Made by a program: the position numbers and the translations under genes
Part shown: piece after piece, positions 8,566-17,805 of the stretch
Layout: the number at the start of each line of letters is the position of its first letter
Position numbering within the stretch: the stretch's first letter is position 1
Notes under the pieces: generated by a model
Database searches by the model: none
Told to the model about the DNA's origin: nothing
The model's input: only the letters and a program-made list of their open reading frames with translations
Origin: Pseudonocardia hierapolitana
Lineage (GTDB): Bacteria > Actinomycetota > Actinomycetes > Mycobacteriales > Pseudonocardiaceae
Direction: 5' to 3'
Length of the DNA: 64,000 nt
NCBI RefSeq assembly: GCF_007994075.1
Contig: NZ_VIWU01000001.1
Span: 4,898,001-4,962,000 of the forward strand

Positions 8566-8571
8566 TACTCT
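8566..8571 (+). promoter_or_regulatory. -10 element of a leaderless aldehyde dehydrogenase promoter
   Basis: TACTCT is 6 bp before ATG 8578, and no ribosome site lies between them, so transcription probably starts at the ATG. Confidence 0.5.
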
Positions 8572-8577
8572 TGAGTA

Positions 8578-10059
8578 ATGACCGCCACCGAAGCGCCTGC
8601 CCCGGCGACCTTCGAGTCCCTCGACCCGCGCACCGGCGACGTCGTGGGCACGCACCCGGTGCACGACGCCGCCGCGGTGCGCGCCGCGGTGGCCAGGGCG
8701 GCCTCGGGCGCCCAGTGGTGGGGCGGGATCGGCGCCGCGGAGCGCAAGCGCCTCCTCCTCGCCTGGCGAACGGCGCTCGTGCGCAAGCTCGACGACCTGG
8801 CCGCCGTCGTGGTCGAGGAGACCGGCAAGCCGCTCGACGACGCGCGCCTCGAGCTCGTCCTCGCGATCGACCACCTCGACTGGGCGGCCAAGCACGCGGA
8901 GAAGGTGCTCGGCCGCCGCAAGGTGGCTCCCGGCCTGCTGATGGGCAACCAGGCCGCGAGCGTGACGTACCGGCCGTACGGCGTGATCGGCGTGATCGGA
9001 CCGTGGAACTACCCGGTGTTCACGCCGATGGGTTCGATCGCCTACGCGCTCGCCGCCGGCAACGCGGTGGTGTTCAAGCCGAGCGAGCTCACCCCGGGCG
9101 TCGGCGTGGCACTCGCCGACACGTTCGCCGAGATCGTCGACGGGCGCCCCGTGCTGCAGGTCGTCACCGGCTTCGGCGAGACGGGCGCAGCGCTCTGCCG
9201 CGCCCCCGGCATCGGGAAGATCGCCTTCACCGGGTCGACGGCCACCGGCAAGCGCGTGATGGCCGCGTGTGCCGAGAGCCTGACGCCGGTTCTCGTCGAG
9301 TGCGGCGGCAAGGACCCGATGATCGTGGACGTCGACGCCGACCTCGACGCCGCGGCGGACGCGGCCGTGTGGGGCGGCATGTCGAACGCGGGCCAGACCT
9401 GCGCGGGCGTGGAACGGGTCTACGTGCTCGACGCGGTCGCCGAGGAGTTCGTCGCGAAGGTCGTGGCGAAGTCCCGCGGGCTGCGGTCCGGCTCGGGCGG
9501 CGCCTACGGGCCGATGACGATGCCGACGCAGGTCGACATCGTGCGCCGCCACGTCGAGGACGCGCTCGCCCGCGGCGGGCGGGCGGTCGTCGGCGGGGCC
9601 GAGTCGGTGCAGCCGCCGTTCGTGGAGCCCGTCGTGATCGTCGACGTTCCCGAGGACAGCTGCGCGGTCACGGAGGAGACCTTCGGTCCGCTGCTGGTGG
9701 TGAACCGCGTGCCGGACGTCGACGAGGCGGTGCTGCGCGCCAACGCCACCGCCTACGGCCTCGGGGCGTCGGTGTTCTCCCGGGCGCGCGGTGAGGAGAT
9801 CGCCGGGCGGCTGCGTTGCGGGATGGTCGCCGTCAACGGGGTGATCTCGTTCGCAGGCATCCCGGGCCTCCCCTTCGGGGGAGTGGGTGACTCGGGCTTC
9901 GGGCGCATCCACGGTGAGGACGGGCTGCGCGAGTTCGCCCGCCCGCAGGCCGTGGCCAGCCAGCGGTTCCCGCTGCCCGTGCCCGTCACCAGCTTCTCCC
10001 GCGCCGCGGGCACCATGAAGGCGCTGGTCGGGCTCGTGCGCGTCCGCCACGGGAGGTAG
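8578..10059 (+). CDS. NAD(P)-dependent aldehyde dehydrogenase
   Basis: A 493-residue member of the aldehyde dehydrogenase superfamily that oxidises an aldehyde to an acid in the cytoplasm. Visible signatures are PWNYPV (substrate/cofactor floor), FTGSTATGKRVM (cofactor loop), the general base Glu241 in VECGGKDP, and the nucleophile Cys275 in GQTCAGVERVYV. A hydrophobic C-terminal stretch (ending in GTMKALVGLVRVRHGR) is longer than in succinate-semialdehyde dehydrogenases and resembles fatty or aromatic aldehyde dehydrogenases of actinobacteria. The exact substrate is open. The 147 bp to the next gene contain no gene I can support. Confidence 0.9.
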   Translation: MTATEAPAPATFESLDPRTGDVVGTHPVHDAAAVRAAVARAASGAQWWGGIGAAERKRLLLAWRTALVRKLDDLAAVVVEETGKPLDDARLELVLAIDHLDWAAKHAEKVLGRRKVAPGLLMGNQAASVTYRPYGVIGVIGPWNYPVFTPMGSIAYALAAGNAVVFKPSELTPGVGVALADTFAEIVDGRPVLQVVTGFGETGAALCRAPGIGKIAFTGSTATGKRVMAACAESLTPVLVECGGKDPMIVDVDADLDAAADAAVWGGMSNAGQTCAGVERVYVLDAVAEEFVAKVVAKSRGLRSGSGGAYGPMTMPTQVDIVRRHVEDALARGGRAVVGGAESVQPPFVEPVVIVDVPEDSCAVTEETFGPLLVVNRVPDVDEAVLRANATAYGLGASVFSRARGEEIAGRLRCGMVAVNGVISFAGIPGLPFGGVGDSGFGRIHGEDGLREFARPQAVASQRFPLPVPVTSFSRAAGTMKALVGLVRVRHGR

Positions 10060-10206
10060 CGAGCGGGAGGGCAGCGCCTCGAAGGCCTGCGAGCTCGCCG
10101 AAGCGAAGCGGAGGCAATTGATACAGCGGTCACAGTCCGCGGCCGCGTCCTGCCCCGGATGGGAGGATCGCGGCGGTTCGTCCCTCGGGGAAGCGGGAGG
10201 TCAAGC

Positions 10207-11988
10207 GTGCGCGAGTTCCGGACGGTCGGGGTCGTCGGCCTGGGCACGATGGGAGCGGGCATCGTCGAGGTGTTCGCCCGCAACGGGCTGCGGGTGCTGG
10301 CCGCCGAGGTCGACGCCGAGGCCGTGGAGCGCGGGCGGGTGCACCTGGAGACGTCCACCGCACGGGCGGTCGGGCGCGGCAAGCTCACCCAGGAGGCCGC
10401 CGACGAGCTCATCGGCCGGATCACCACCACCACGTCGCTCGCCGACCTGGCCGAGGCCGACCTCGTGGTCGAGGCGGTGCCCGAGCACCTGGACCTGAAG
10501 GCGCAGGTCCTCGGCGAGCTCGACCGGGTGTGCCGGCCCGACGTGATCCTCGCGTCCAACACCTCCTCGCTGTCGGTCACCGAGCTGGCCGTGCGCACCG
10601 GCCGGCCCGGCAAGGTCGTCGGGATGCACTTCTTCAACCCGGCGCCGGTGCAGAAGCTGGTGGAGCTCGTCCGCACGGTCGTCACCGAGCCGGACGTGAT
10701 CGAGGACGCCCGCGCGTTCGCCGCGTCGCTGGACAAGGTGCCGGTCGTCATCGGCGACCGCGCCGGGTTCATCGCGAACGCCCTGCTCTTCGGCTACCTC
10801 AACCACGCCGCGCGGATGTACGAGGCGCGCTACGCCACCCGCGAGGACCTCGACGCCGCCATGCGCTACGGCTGCGGCTACCCGATGGGCCCGCTGGCGC
10901 TGCTCGACCTCATCGGGCTCGACACGTCCTACGAGATCCTCGACACGATGTACCGGCAGTCGCGCAACCCGCTGCACGCGCCGGCGCCGATCCTGAAGCA
11001 GATGACCACCGCGGGCCTGCTCGGGCGCAAGAGCGGGCGGGGCTTCTACACCTACGCCAAGCCGCACAGCTCCGAGGTGGTGCCCGACGCGCTCACCCCG
11101 GCCTCGAAGATCCCCGCGGACGTACCGGTGCGCGAGGTGCAGCGGGTCGGCGTGGTCGGCACGGGCACGATGGCCTCGGGCATCGTCGAGGTCTTCGCGA
11201 AGGCCGGGTTCGACGTCCTGGTGCGCGGGCGCAGCGCGTCGAAGGCCGAGGGTGCGCTCGCGGGCATCCGCAAGTCCCTGGACAAGGCCGTGGTGCGCGG
11301 CAAGCTCGAAGAGGCCGACCGGGACGCCGCGCTCGGCCGGATCACCACCACCACGCGTCTCGAGGACTTCGCCGACGTCGACCTCGTGGTCGAGGCGGTC
11401 GCCGAGGAGCTCGACGTCAAGCGGGCCGTCTTCGCAGCGCTCGACGAGATCTGCAAGCCGGGCGCGATCCTCGCCACCACCACGTCGTCGCTGCCCGTCG
11501 TCGAGTGCGCGGCGGCCACCACCCGCCAGCAGGACGTGCTCGGCCTGCACTTCTTCAACCCGGCGCCGGTGATGAAGCTGGTGGAGGTCGTCTCCACGAT
11601 CACCACCTCGGCCGACGTCGCCGCCACCGCGATCGCACTGTGCGATCGGCTCGGCAAGGTCGCCGTCTCGTGCGGGGACCGGGCCGGGTTCATCGTCAAC
11701 GCGCTGCTCTTCCCGTACCTCAACGACGCGGTCAAGATGCTGGAGGCGCACTACGCCACGGCCGATGACATCGACGCGGCGATGAAGACCGGCTGCGCGC
11801 TCCCGATGGGCCCGTTCGAGCTGCTCGACGTGGTGGGCCTGGACGTGTCGCTGGCCATCGAGCGCACGCTCTACCAGGAGTTCCGGCTCTCCGGGTTCGC
11901 GCCGGCGCCCCTACTGGAACACCTGGTGACGGCCGGTCGGCTGGGTCGCAAGACCGGCCACGGGTTCCGGGACTACAACCCCCGCTAG
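10207..11988 (+). CDS. Tandem-fused 3-hydroxyacyl-CoA dehydrogenase (two complete modules)
   Basis: A 593-residue protein made of two copies of a 3-hydroxybutyryl-CoA dehydrogenase (FadB2/Hbd type, normally about 285 residues), joined near residues 285-308. Module 1 has the Rossmann motif GLGTMG (11-16), SNTSSL, the catalytic His in GMHFFNPAPVQKL and the Asn in IANALLF. Module 2 has GTGTMA (318-323), TTTSSL, GLHFFNPAPVMKL and IVNALLF. After beta-strand 2, module 1 has acidic residues (AAEVD, typical of NAD) whereas module 2 has RGRS (340-343, typical of NADP). Both modules end with GRKSGRGFY/GRKTGHGFR tails. Start GTG 10207 precedes the first beta strand. The next small gene overlaps the stop by 1 nt. 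Confidence 0.92.
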   Translation: MREFRTVGVVGLGTMGAGIVEVFARNGLRVLAAEVDAEAVERGRVHLETSTARAVGRGKLTQEAADELIGRITTTTSLADLAEADLVVEAVPEHLDLKAQVLGELDRVCRPDVILASNTSSLSVTELAVRTGRPGKVVGMHFFNPAPVQKLVELVRTVVTEPDVIEDARAFAASLDKVPVVIGDRAGFIANALLFGYLNHAARMYEARYATREDLDAAMRYGCGYPMGPLALLDLIGLDTSYEILDTMYRQSRNPLHAPAPILKQMTTAGLLGRKSGRGFYTYAKPHSSEVVPDALTPASKIPADVPVREVQRVGVVGTGTMASGIVEVFAKAGFDVLVRGRSASKAEGALAGIRKSLDKAVVRGKLEEADRDAALGRITTTTRLEDFADVDLVVEAVAEELDVKRAVFAALDEICKPGAILATTTSSLPVVECAAATTRQQDVLGLHFFNPAPVMKLVEVVSTITTSADVAATAIALCDRLGKVAVSCGDRAGFIVNALLFPYLNDAVKMLEAHYATADDIDAAMKTGCALPMGPFELLDVVGLDVSLAIERTLYQEFRLSGFAPAPLLEHLVTAGRLGRKTGHGFRDYNPR

Positions 11989-12272
11989 TGCCCCGTTCGA
12001 ACCGTCCCCGCCGTACGGAGCACGTCCCGCTGCGCTCGGCGGCCGTCACGCGCCGCGAGTCCGGTCCCGACGGCGACTGGGTGGTGCGCAGCGTGCCCGG
12101 CTCGGCGGCCGGGAAGGACTACCGCTGTCCGGGCTGCCAGCAGCTGATCCGCCCCGGCACCGGGCACGTCGTGGCATGGCCTGCCGACGAGCTGGGCTCC
12201 GTCACAGACCGTAGGCATTGGCACCGGGCCTGCTGGGAGGCCCGCGCGCGGCGGCGGCCGGGAGGCCGATAG
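11988..12272 (+). CDS. Small zinc-ribbon-like protein of unknown function
   Basis: A protein of 94 residues. The pattern YRCPGCQQLI, about 30 residues later followed by WHRACW, offers Cys-x2-Cys and His-x2-Cys ligand pairs for one zinc. The ends are basic (RSNRPRRTEH and RARRRPGGR). Its GTG start overlaps the TAG stop of the fused dehydrogenase gene (TAGTG), suggesting translational coupling. Such short proteins are often labelled ATP/GTP-binding in actinobacteria without biochemical support. I do not assign a function. Confidence 0.72.
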   Translation: MPRSNRPRRTEHVPLRSAAVTRRESGPDGDWVVRSVPGSAAGKDYRCPGCQQLIRPGTGHVVAWPADELGSVTDRRHWHRACWEARARRRPGGR

Positions 12273-12339
12273 CACGCGCGAGTCGCGGTCTCGATGCGGG
12301 TGAGTCGGGGCGGAGGCGGGAGAGGCTCCGACCGAGCTG

Positions 12340-13473
12340 TCAGCGGTGGGTCGTGCCGGCCCTCGAGCGGCGGCGCCTGCGGCGCGACGGGGGGCGGGCC
12401 GGGGTGCCGGCCGCCGTCTGGGTGGCCGGGTCCGCGGCGGAACCGTCGTCCGCGCCGTCGGCCGGTTCCCCGTCCTCGTCGGCCTCCTCATCCACCGCGC
12501 CGGCGTCGTCGACGTCCGACGGAGGCGGAGCCGGAACGTCGCTCGCGGTGCGTGCGGACGGGATGAGCTGCTCGGGCGGCACGGCCAACGACCTGAGCGT
12601 GTCCTCGAGCATCGTCCGGGTGCGCGTGAGCTGCTCGGCCATGCCGGCCCGAACGGCGACCAGCTCGTCGACCCGCTGCTGGGCCTCGGACATGCGCTCC
12701 CGGGCCTGCTCCTCGGCCCGGGCGATCACCTCGCGCGCCCTGGCCGCGGCCGAGTCACGCAGCGTCTCGGCCTCCCGGAGGGCGGCGGCGTGCTTGGCGG
12801 CGAGCGCGGAGAGCGACTCGGCCCGCCGCTGGTCCATGGCGATGGTGAAGTCCTCCTCCACCATCTTGCGACGGGCCTCCGACTCCGCCCACGCCCTGGC
12901 CCGTTCCTGTTCCGCCGCCTCGATCCGCGCCGCCAGGTCGGCCTCGGTGGACGTGCGTTCGGCGGCCAGCCGCTCCAGGGCGGCGGCGCGCTCCAGCGCG
13001 AACGCCTCGCGTTCCTGCTCGAGCTCCTGCCGCATCTTCTCGGCGTCGATGCGGCCCTCCTCGCGGATGGCGTCGGCGTCGGCCTGAGCCGCGGCGATGG
13101 TCTGCGCGGCCTCTGCCTCGGCCTCCCTCGTGCGCCGGCTCGCCTCCGTCTCGGCGCGGGAGAGCATGTCGGCGACCTCGTCCTCCGCGAGCCGCAACAT
13201 CGCCCGGATCCGCTCGGTGGTGCCCTGCGGGCTCTGGCTCGGGCTGGCCAGCGTGCGGACCTGCGACCGCAGCTTCTCCGCCCGCACCCGTGCCTCGTCC
13301 AGCTCCCTCGACAGCTGCACGGCCTGCGCGAGCGCCGCGTCGCGATCGGTCACGAGGATGCTGATCTCGGCGTCCAACCGGCGCAGGTGGGCGTCGACCT
13401 GCCCCTGGTCGTATCCCCTGCGAACGACCTCGAATCCGGCATCGGACGGGGGTGGAGAGGGGTTCCCGGCCAT
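12340..13473 (-). CDS. DivIVA-like coiled-coil protein
   Basis: A protein of 377 residues. Residues 10-35 (GFEVVRRGYDQGQVDAHLRRL) match the DivIVA N-terminal domain that binds curved membrane and pole proteins. Residues about 38-300 are a long alanine/glutamate/arginine coiled coil (ERIRAMLRLAEDEVADMLSRA) of the kind found in Wag31, FilP and Scy-like polar-growth scaffolds. The tail is acidic, then strongly basic (SRRRRRRS). It is probably a cytoskeletal or polar-growth factor, but not the main Wag31, because it is not beside ftsZ/sepF-type genes. It follows ccr on the same strand beyond a hairpin at 13524-13543. Confidence 0.85.
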   Translation of the reverse strand: MAGNPSPPPSDAGFEVVRRGYDQGQVDAHLRRLDAEISILVTDRDAALAQAVQLSRELDEARVRAEKLRSQVRTLASPSQSPQGTTERIRAMLRLAEDEVADMLSRAETEASRRTREAEAEAAQTIAAAQADADAIREEGRIDAEKMRQELEQEREAFALERAAALERLAAERTSTEADLAARIEAAEQERARAWAESEARRKMVEEDFTIAMDQRRAESLSALAAKHAAALREAETLRDSAAARAREVIARAEEQARERMSEAQQRVDELVAVRAGMAEQLTRTRTMLEDTLRSLAVPPEQLIPSARTASDVPAPPPSDVDDAGAVDEEADEDGEPADGADDGSAADPATQTAAGTPARPPSRRRRRRSRAGTTHR

Positions 13474-13523
13474 GGACTCACCGTACCGGGCGGCCCTCAG
13501 AGGGTGGTCGGCTGAGCGTTGCG

Positions 13524-13543
13524 GGGGTGAACAGCCTCACCCC
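13524..13543 (-). terminator. Hairpin after ccr
   Basis: A perfect 7-bp stem (GGGGTGA/TCACCCC) with a 6-nt loop lies 20 bp beyond the ccr stop and before the DivIVA-like gene on the same strand. There is no T-run, as is common for actinobacterial terminators. Confidence 0.5.
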
Positions 13544-13563
13544 TGTGGGTGGTGCGAGGACGA

Positions 13564-14895
13564 TCAGACACCACGGAAGCGGTTGATCGCGTCCACGTGT
13601 CGTGCGCGCTTGTCCGGATCGGTGACGCCGAGTCCCTCCCGCGGGGCGAGCGCGAGCACGCCGACCTTGCCCTGGTGGCTGTTGGTGTGGACGTCGAGCG
13701 CGGCCTGGCCGGTCTCGTCGAGCGGGTAGACCCTCGACAGCGTCGGGTGGATCAGGCCCTTGTCGATCAGCCGGTTCGCCTCGAACGACTCCCGGTAGTT
13801 GGCGAAGTGCGACCCGATGATCCGCTTGAGGTTCATCCAGAGGTAGCGGTTGTCGTAGGTGTGCTCGTAGCCCGACGTCGAGGCGCAGGTGACGATCGTG
13901 CCGCCCTTGCGCGTGACGTAGACGCTCGCCCCGAAGGTCTCGCGCCCCGGGTGCTCGAAGACGATGTCCGGGTCGTCACCCCCGGTGAGCTCCCGGATCC
14001 GGGCGCCGAAGCGCTTCCACTCGTTCTGGTCCTGGTTGTGCTCGTCCTTCCAGAACCGGTAGCCCTCCGCGCTGCGGTCGATGATCAGCTCGGCGCCCAT
14101 CCTGCGGCAGATCTCGGCCTTCTGCGGCGACGACACGACGCACACCGGGATCGCGCCCCCGTTCAGGGCGTACTGCGTGGCGTAGGAGCCGAGCCCGCCG
14201 GACGCGCCCCAGATCAGGACGGTGTCGCCCTGCTTCATCGCCGCGCCGTGCCGGGAGACGAGCTGGCGGTAGGCGGTGGAGTTGACCAGCCCGGGGCAGG
14301 CCGCCTCCTCCCAGGTCAGGTGGGCCGGCTTGGGCATGAGCTGGTTGGACTTGACCAGTGCGAGCTCCGCGAGCCCGCCGAAGTTGGTCTCGAAGCCCCA
14401 GATGCGCTGCTCCGGGTCGAGCATCGTGTCGTCGTGCCCGTCCGGGCTCTCCAGCTCGACGGACAGGCAGTGCGCCACCACCCGGTCCCCCGGCTTCCAG
14501 CGGGTGACACCGGGACCGGTGCGCAGCACCACGCCAGCGAGGTCCGAACCGACCACGTGGTAGGGCAGGTCGTGGCGCTTCGTGAGCGGCGACACCCGGC
14601 CGTACCGGCGCAGGAAGCCGAAGGTCGGCATCGGCTCGAAGATCGAGGTCCACACCGTGTTGTAGTTGATGGCGCTCGCCATCACGGCCACGATCGCCTC
14701 GCCGGGGCCCAGCTCCGGTGTCGCGACCTCGTCGAGGTGCAGGCTCTTGCGCGGATCCTTCTCGCGCGTCGGGATGCCGGCGAACATCTCCACCTCGTCG
14801 GCGTGCACCGTGACGCCCCGGTAGTGGTCGGGCACGCCCAGCCCGGCGAGGGCGTCGTCCTGCTCGGCGAGGATGGCGTCGCGGATTTCCTGCAC
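13564..14895 (-). CDS. ccr: Crotonyl-CoA carboxylase/reductase
   Basis: A protein of 443 residues. It makes ethylmalonyl-CoA from crotonyl-CoA, CO2 and NADPH, the key step of the ethylmalonyl-CoA pathway and a source of extender units. All four CO2-binding residues of the characterised Kitasatospora enzyme are present with a constant offset: Asn79 (INYNT), Phe168 and Glu169 (WGFETN), His363 (GSHFAN). The nucleotide motif GASGGLGSYATQ is intact. GTG 14895 is chosen over ATG 14943 because TGGAGGCC is correctly spaced and the family begins with a QEIRDAIL-like helix. Epimerase, thiolase and meaB lie just upstream or divergent. Confidence 0.97.
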   Translation of the reverse strand: MQEIRDAILAEQDDALAGLGVPDHYRGVTVHADEVEMFAGIPTREKDPRKSLHLDEVATPELGPGEAIVAVMASAINYNTVWTSIFEPMPTFGFLRRYGRVSPLTKRHDLPYHVVGSDLAGVVLRTGPGVTRWKPGDRVVAHCLSVELESPDGHDDTMLDPEQRIWGFETNFGGLAELALVKSNQLMPKPAHLTWEEAACPGLVNSTAYRQLVSRHGAAMKQGDTVLIWGASGGLGSYATQYALNGGAIPVCVVSSPQKAEICRRMGAELIIDRSAEGYRFWKDEHNQDQNEWKRFGARIRELTGGDDPDIVFEHPGRETFGASVYVTRKGGTIVTCASTSGYEHTYDNRYLWMNLKRIIGSHFANYRESFEANRLIDKGLIHPTLSRVYPLDETGQAALDVHTNSHQGKVGVLALAPREGLGVTDPDKRARHVDAINRFRGV

Positions 14896-15004
14896 GGCTG
14901 GCCTCCATTGGCTCGAGTCGTGGCTACTCGTAGTCGGGGGCACTCATTACTGGGCGGTAGGGTAACCGTGATCTGTGCAGATCGGGGGCGTGACGGTGCC
15001 CACG

Positions 15005-15436
15005 TCAGTGGTTCGCGGCCGGCTCCACGAGCTCCACGAGCACGCCGCCTGCGTCCTTCGGGTGGACGAAGTTGATGCGCGAGCCTGCGGTGCCGCGGCG
15101 CGGTTCGTCGTACAGCAGGCGCAGCCCCTTCGCCCGCAGGGCCTCGCAGCTCGCGTCCACGTCGGCCACGCGATATGCGAGCTGCTGGATGCCCGGGCCG
15201 CTGCGGTGGAGGAACTTCGCGATCGCCGAGTCCTCCCGCAGCGGGGCGAGCAGCTGGACGGCCGCCCCCGCGTCGCCGGGGGCGGACAGCATCGCCTCCC
15301 GGACGCCCTGCTCCTCGTTGGTCTCCGTGTGCGTGGCCACCAGGCCGAAAGTGGAGGCGTACCACTCGATCGCCGCGTCGAGGTCCGCCACCGCGATCCC
15401 GACGTGGTCGATCGCGAGGACCGTGTGTTCTCCCAT
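15005..15436 (-). CDS. mce: Methylmalonyl-CoA epimerase
   Basis: A 143-residue vicinal-oxygen-chelate protein that interconverts (R)- and (S)-methylmalonyl-CoA, and often ethylmalonyl-CoA. The family pattern is complete: [18 protein letters not shown], the FGL-x10 strand, [22 protein letters not shown], and the final [15 protein letters not shown]. The metal ligands are expected at His in IDHVG, Gln in QQLAY and Glu in LVELVE. It sits on the ccr strand and is divergent from the thiolase gene, consistent with one pathway. Confidence 0.95.
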   Translation of the reverse strand: MGEHTVLAIDHVGIAVADLDAAIEWYASTFGLVATHTETNEEQGVREAMLSAPGDAGAAVQLLAPLREDSAIAKFLHRSGPGIQQLAYRVADVDASCEALRAKGLRLLYDEPRRGTAGSRINFVHPKDAGGVLVELVEPAANH

Positions 15437-15555
15437 TTCCGGACGATAACCGGACGCGCAGGGTGCCGGCAGGTGTGCGAGTCGTCACGGGCGCGATGGG
15501 CCCTACCGGCGGGTATCGTCGGATCGCCCGCCAGCGCAGCCGATGGAGGTCAGCC

Positions 15556-16746
15556 GTGTCCGGATCCGTGATCGTCGCCGGGGCCCGCACGCCGATGGGC
15601 AAGATGTCCGGCGCGTTGAAGGACTTCAGCGGTGCCCAACTGGGCTCCGTCGCCATCAAGGCTGCGCTCGAGCGGGCAGGCGTCGCTCCCGACCAGGTCC
15701 AGTACGTGATCATGGGTCAGGTCCTCACGGCGGGGACCGGTCAGATCCCCGCCCGGCAGGCGGCGTTCGGCGCCGGCATCCCGATGGACGTGCCGGCACT
15801 CACGATCAACAAGGTGTGCCTCTCCGGGCTCGACGCGATCGCGCTGGCCGACCAGCTCATCCGCGCGGGCGAGTTCGACATCGTGGTGGCCGGCGGGCAG
15901 GAGTCGATGACGCAGGCGCCGCACCTGCTGCCCAAGTCGCGCGCGGGCTTCAAGTTCGGTGACGTCACGATGCTCGACCACATGGCCCACGACGGCCTGT
16001 TCTGCGCCTTCGACCAGCTCCCGATGGGTGCGTCCACCGAGAAGTTCAACGCCCGCTACGGCGTCACCCGTGAGGATCAGGACGCGTTCGCCGCCCGGTC
16101 GCACCAGCTCGCCGCGAAGGCCGCGGTCGACGGCACGTTCGACGCCGAGATCGCGCCCGTCACCGTGCCCCAGCGCAAGGGCGACCCGCTCGTCGTCTCC
16201 ACCGACGAGGGGGTGCGCGGCGACACCACCGGCGAGAGCCTCGCGAAGCTGCGCCCGGCGTTCTCCTCCGACGGCACGATCACGGCCGGGTCCTCCTCCC
16301 AGATCTCCGACGGCGCCGCCGCCGTGGTGGTGATGAGCCGCGCGAAGGCCGAGGAGCTGGGCCTGTCCTGGCTCGCCGAGATCGGCGCCCACGGCGTGGT
16401 CGCCGGCCCGGACGCGAGCCTGCACGAGCAGCCCGCCAACGCGATCGAGAAGGCCTGCGAGAAGGAGGGCATCTCCGCCGCCGACCTCGACCTCGTCGAG
16501 ATCAACGAGGCGTTCGCTGCCGTCGGGCTGGTGTCCACGAAGAAGCTCGGCATCGACCCGGACAAGGTCAACGTCAACGGCGGCGCGATCGCGCTCGGCC
16601 ACCCGATCGGCATGTCCGGTGCCCGGATCGCGCTGCACCTCGCGCTGGAGCTCGGCCGGCGCGGCGGGGGAGTGGGCGCCGCCGCGCTCTGCGGCGGTGG
16701 CGGCCAGGGCGACGCGCTGATCATCCGGGTGCCCGCGGCGCACTAG
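15556..16746 (+). CDS. Acetyl-CoA C-acetyltransferase (biosynthetic thiolase)
   Basis: A 396-residue thiolase II, which condenses or cleaves acetoacetyl-CoA. The three active-site residues are in place: Cys88 ([11 protein letters not shown]), His349 ([10 protein letters not shown]) and Cys379 ([11 protein letters not shown]), close to the numbering of the Zoogloea enzyme. The GTG start at 15556 has TGGAGG 7 bp upstream. meaB begins 2 bp after the stop, so the two are one transcript. With ccr and a 3-hydroxyacyl-CoA dehydrogenase nearby, it can supply crotonyl-CoA from acetyl-CoA if a crotonase is provided. Confidence 0.95.
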   Translation: MSGSVIVAGARTPMGKMSGALKDFSGAQLGSVAIKAALERAGVAPDQVQYVIMGQVLTAGTGQIPARQAAFGAGIPMDVPALTINKVCLSGLDAIALADQLIRAGEFDIVVAGGQESMTQAPHLLPKSRAGFKFGDVTMLDHMAHDGLFCAFDQLPMGASTEKFNARYGVTREDQDAFAARSHQLAAKAAVDGTFDAEIAPVTVPQRKGDPLVVSTDEGVRGDTTGESLAKLRPAFSSDGTITAGSSSQISDGAAAVVVMSRAKAEELGLSWLAEIGAHGVVAGPDASLHEQPANAIEKACEKEGISAADLDLVEINEAFAAVGLVSTKKLGIDPDKVNVNGGAIALGHPIGMSGARIALHLALELGRRGGGVGAAALCGGGGQGDALIIRVPAAH

Positions 16747-16748
16747 GG

Positions 16749-17720
16749 ATGCCGCGGCGGGCCGACGTTCCCGAGCTGGTCGAGCGCGCCAGACGCGGCG
16801 AGCAGCTGGCCGTCGCACGGCTGATCTCGCTCGTCGAGGACGGCGCCGACGCCGCATTGCGCGAGGTGGCAGCCGCCCTCGGCCCGCACACCGGACGTGC
16901 GCACGTCGTGGGCCTGACCGGGCCGCCCGGCGTCGGGAAGTCGACCACCACCTCGGCGGTGGTCGGCCTCCTGCGGAAGCAGGGGCGGAAGGTCGGGGTG
17001 CTCGCCGTCGACCCCTCCTCGCCGTTCTCCGGCGGGGCTCTGCTCGGCGACCGGGTGCGGATGGGGGAGCACGCCACGGACGACGGCGTGTTCATCCGGT
17101 CGATGGCCACTCGGGGGCACCTCGGTGGGCTGGCCTGGGCCACGCCGCAGGCCATGCGCGTGCTCGACGCGGCCGGCTGCGACGTGGTGCTCGTCGAGAC
17201 CGTGGGCGTGGGCCAGTCCGAGGTGGAGGTGGTGGCCCTCGCCGACACCACCGTGGTGCTCCTCGCCCCGGGAATGGGTGACGGAGTGCAGGCCGCGAAG
17301 GCCGGCATCCTCGAGATCGCCGACGTGTTCGCGGTGAACAAGGCCGACCGCGACGGCGCCTCTCAGACCGTTCGCGACCTGCGGCAGATGCTCGCGTTCG
17401 GGGAGCAGGGCGCCGAGCCCGCGTGGCGCCGGCCGGTCGTGCGCACCGTGGCCGCCCGCGGCGAGGGTGTGGACGACCTGGTGGCCGCGCTCGACGCCCA
17501 CCGGGACTGGCTCGATCGCAGCGGGGAGCGCGCCCTGCGCCGGCGCGCCAGGGCGGAGGCCGAGATCGAGGCCATCGCGCTCGAGCAGCACCGCAGCCGG
17601 ATCGGCGACATCCGCGGCGTCGCCGGCCTGCCGCAGCTCGCGGAGCGGGTGCTGGCGGGCGAGCTCGACCCGTACGGAGCGGCGGACGAGCTGACGGCCA
17701 GGCTCAGCGGGCCGCGATAG
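16749..17720 (+). CDS. meaB: MeaB-type G3E GTPase, methylmalonyl-CoA mutase chaperone
   Basis: A 323-residue GTPase that gates cobalamin delivery and protects coenzyme-B12 acyl-CoA mutases. The P-loop GPPGVGKS is at 58-65. Next come VLAVDPSSPFSGGALLGDRVRM, the switch segment VFIRSMATRGHLGGL and VLVETVGVGQSEV, all strict MeaB/ArgK signatures, and NKAD supplies guanine specificity. The mutase subunits are not in the window, but mce and ccr are. The gene starts 2 bp after the thiolase stop with no separate promoter evident. Confidence 0.94.
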   Translation: MPRRADVPELVERARRGEQLAVARLISLVEDGADAALREVAAALGPHTGRAHVVGLTGPPGVGKSTTTSAVVGLLRKQGRKVGVLAVDPSSPFSGGALLGDRVRMGEHATDDGVFIRSMATRGHLGGLAWATPQAMRVLDAAGCDVVLVETVGVGQSEVEVVALADTTVVLLAPGMGDGVQAAKAGILEIADVFAVNKADRDGASQTVRDLRQMLAFGEQGAEPAWRRPVVRTVAARGEGVDDLVAALDAHRDWLDRSGERALRRRARAEAEIEAIALEQHRSRIGDIRGVAGLPQLAERVLAGELDPYGAADELTARLSGPR

Positions 17721-17746
17721 CGCGCCGGCGACTCCGCCGATCGACG

Positions 17747-17795
17747 GGTGCGTGGGCCCGTTCGGGGTGCGTGGGCGGGGTGTTGGTGCGTGGGC
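17747..17795. repeat. Three direct 11-bp repeats with 19-bp period
   Basis: GGTGCGTGGGC occurs exactly three times at 17747-17757, 17766-17776 and 17785-17795. The repeats lie between the convergent ends of meaB and the XRE gene. No role is evident. Confidence 0.6.
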
Positions 17796-17805
17796 GCAGG
17801 CCGGT

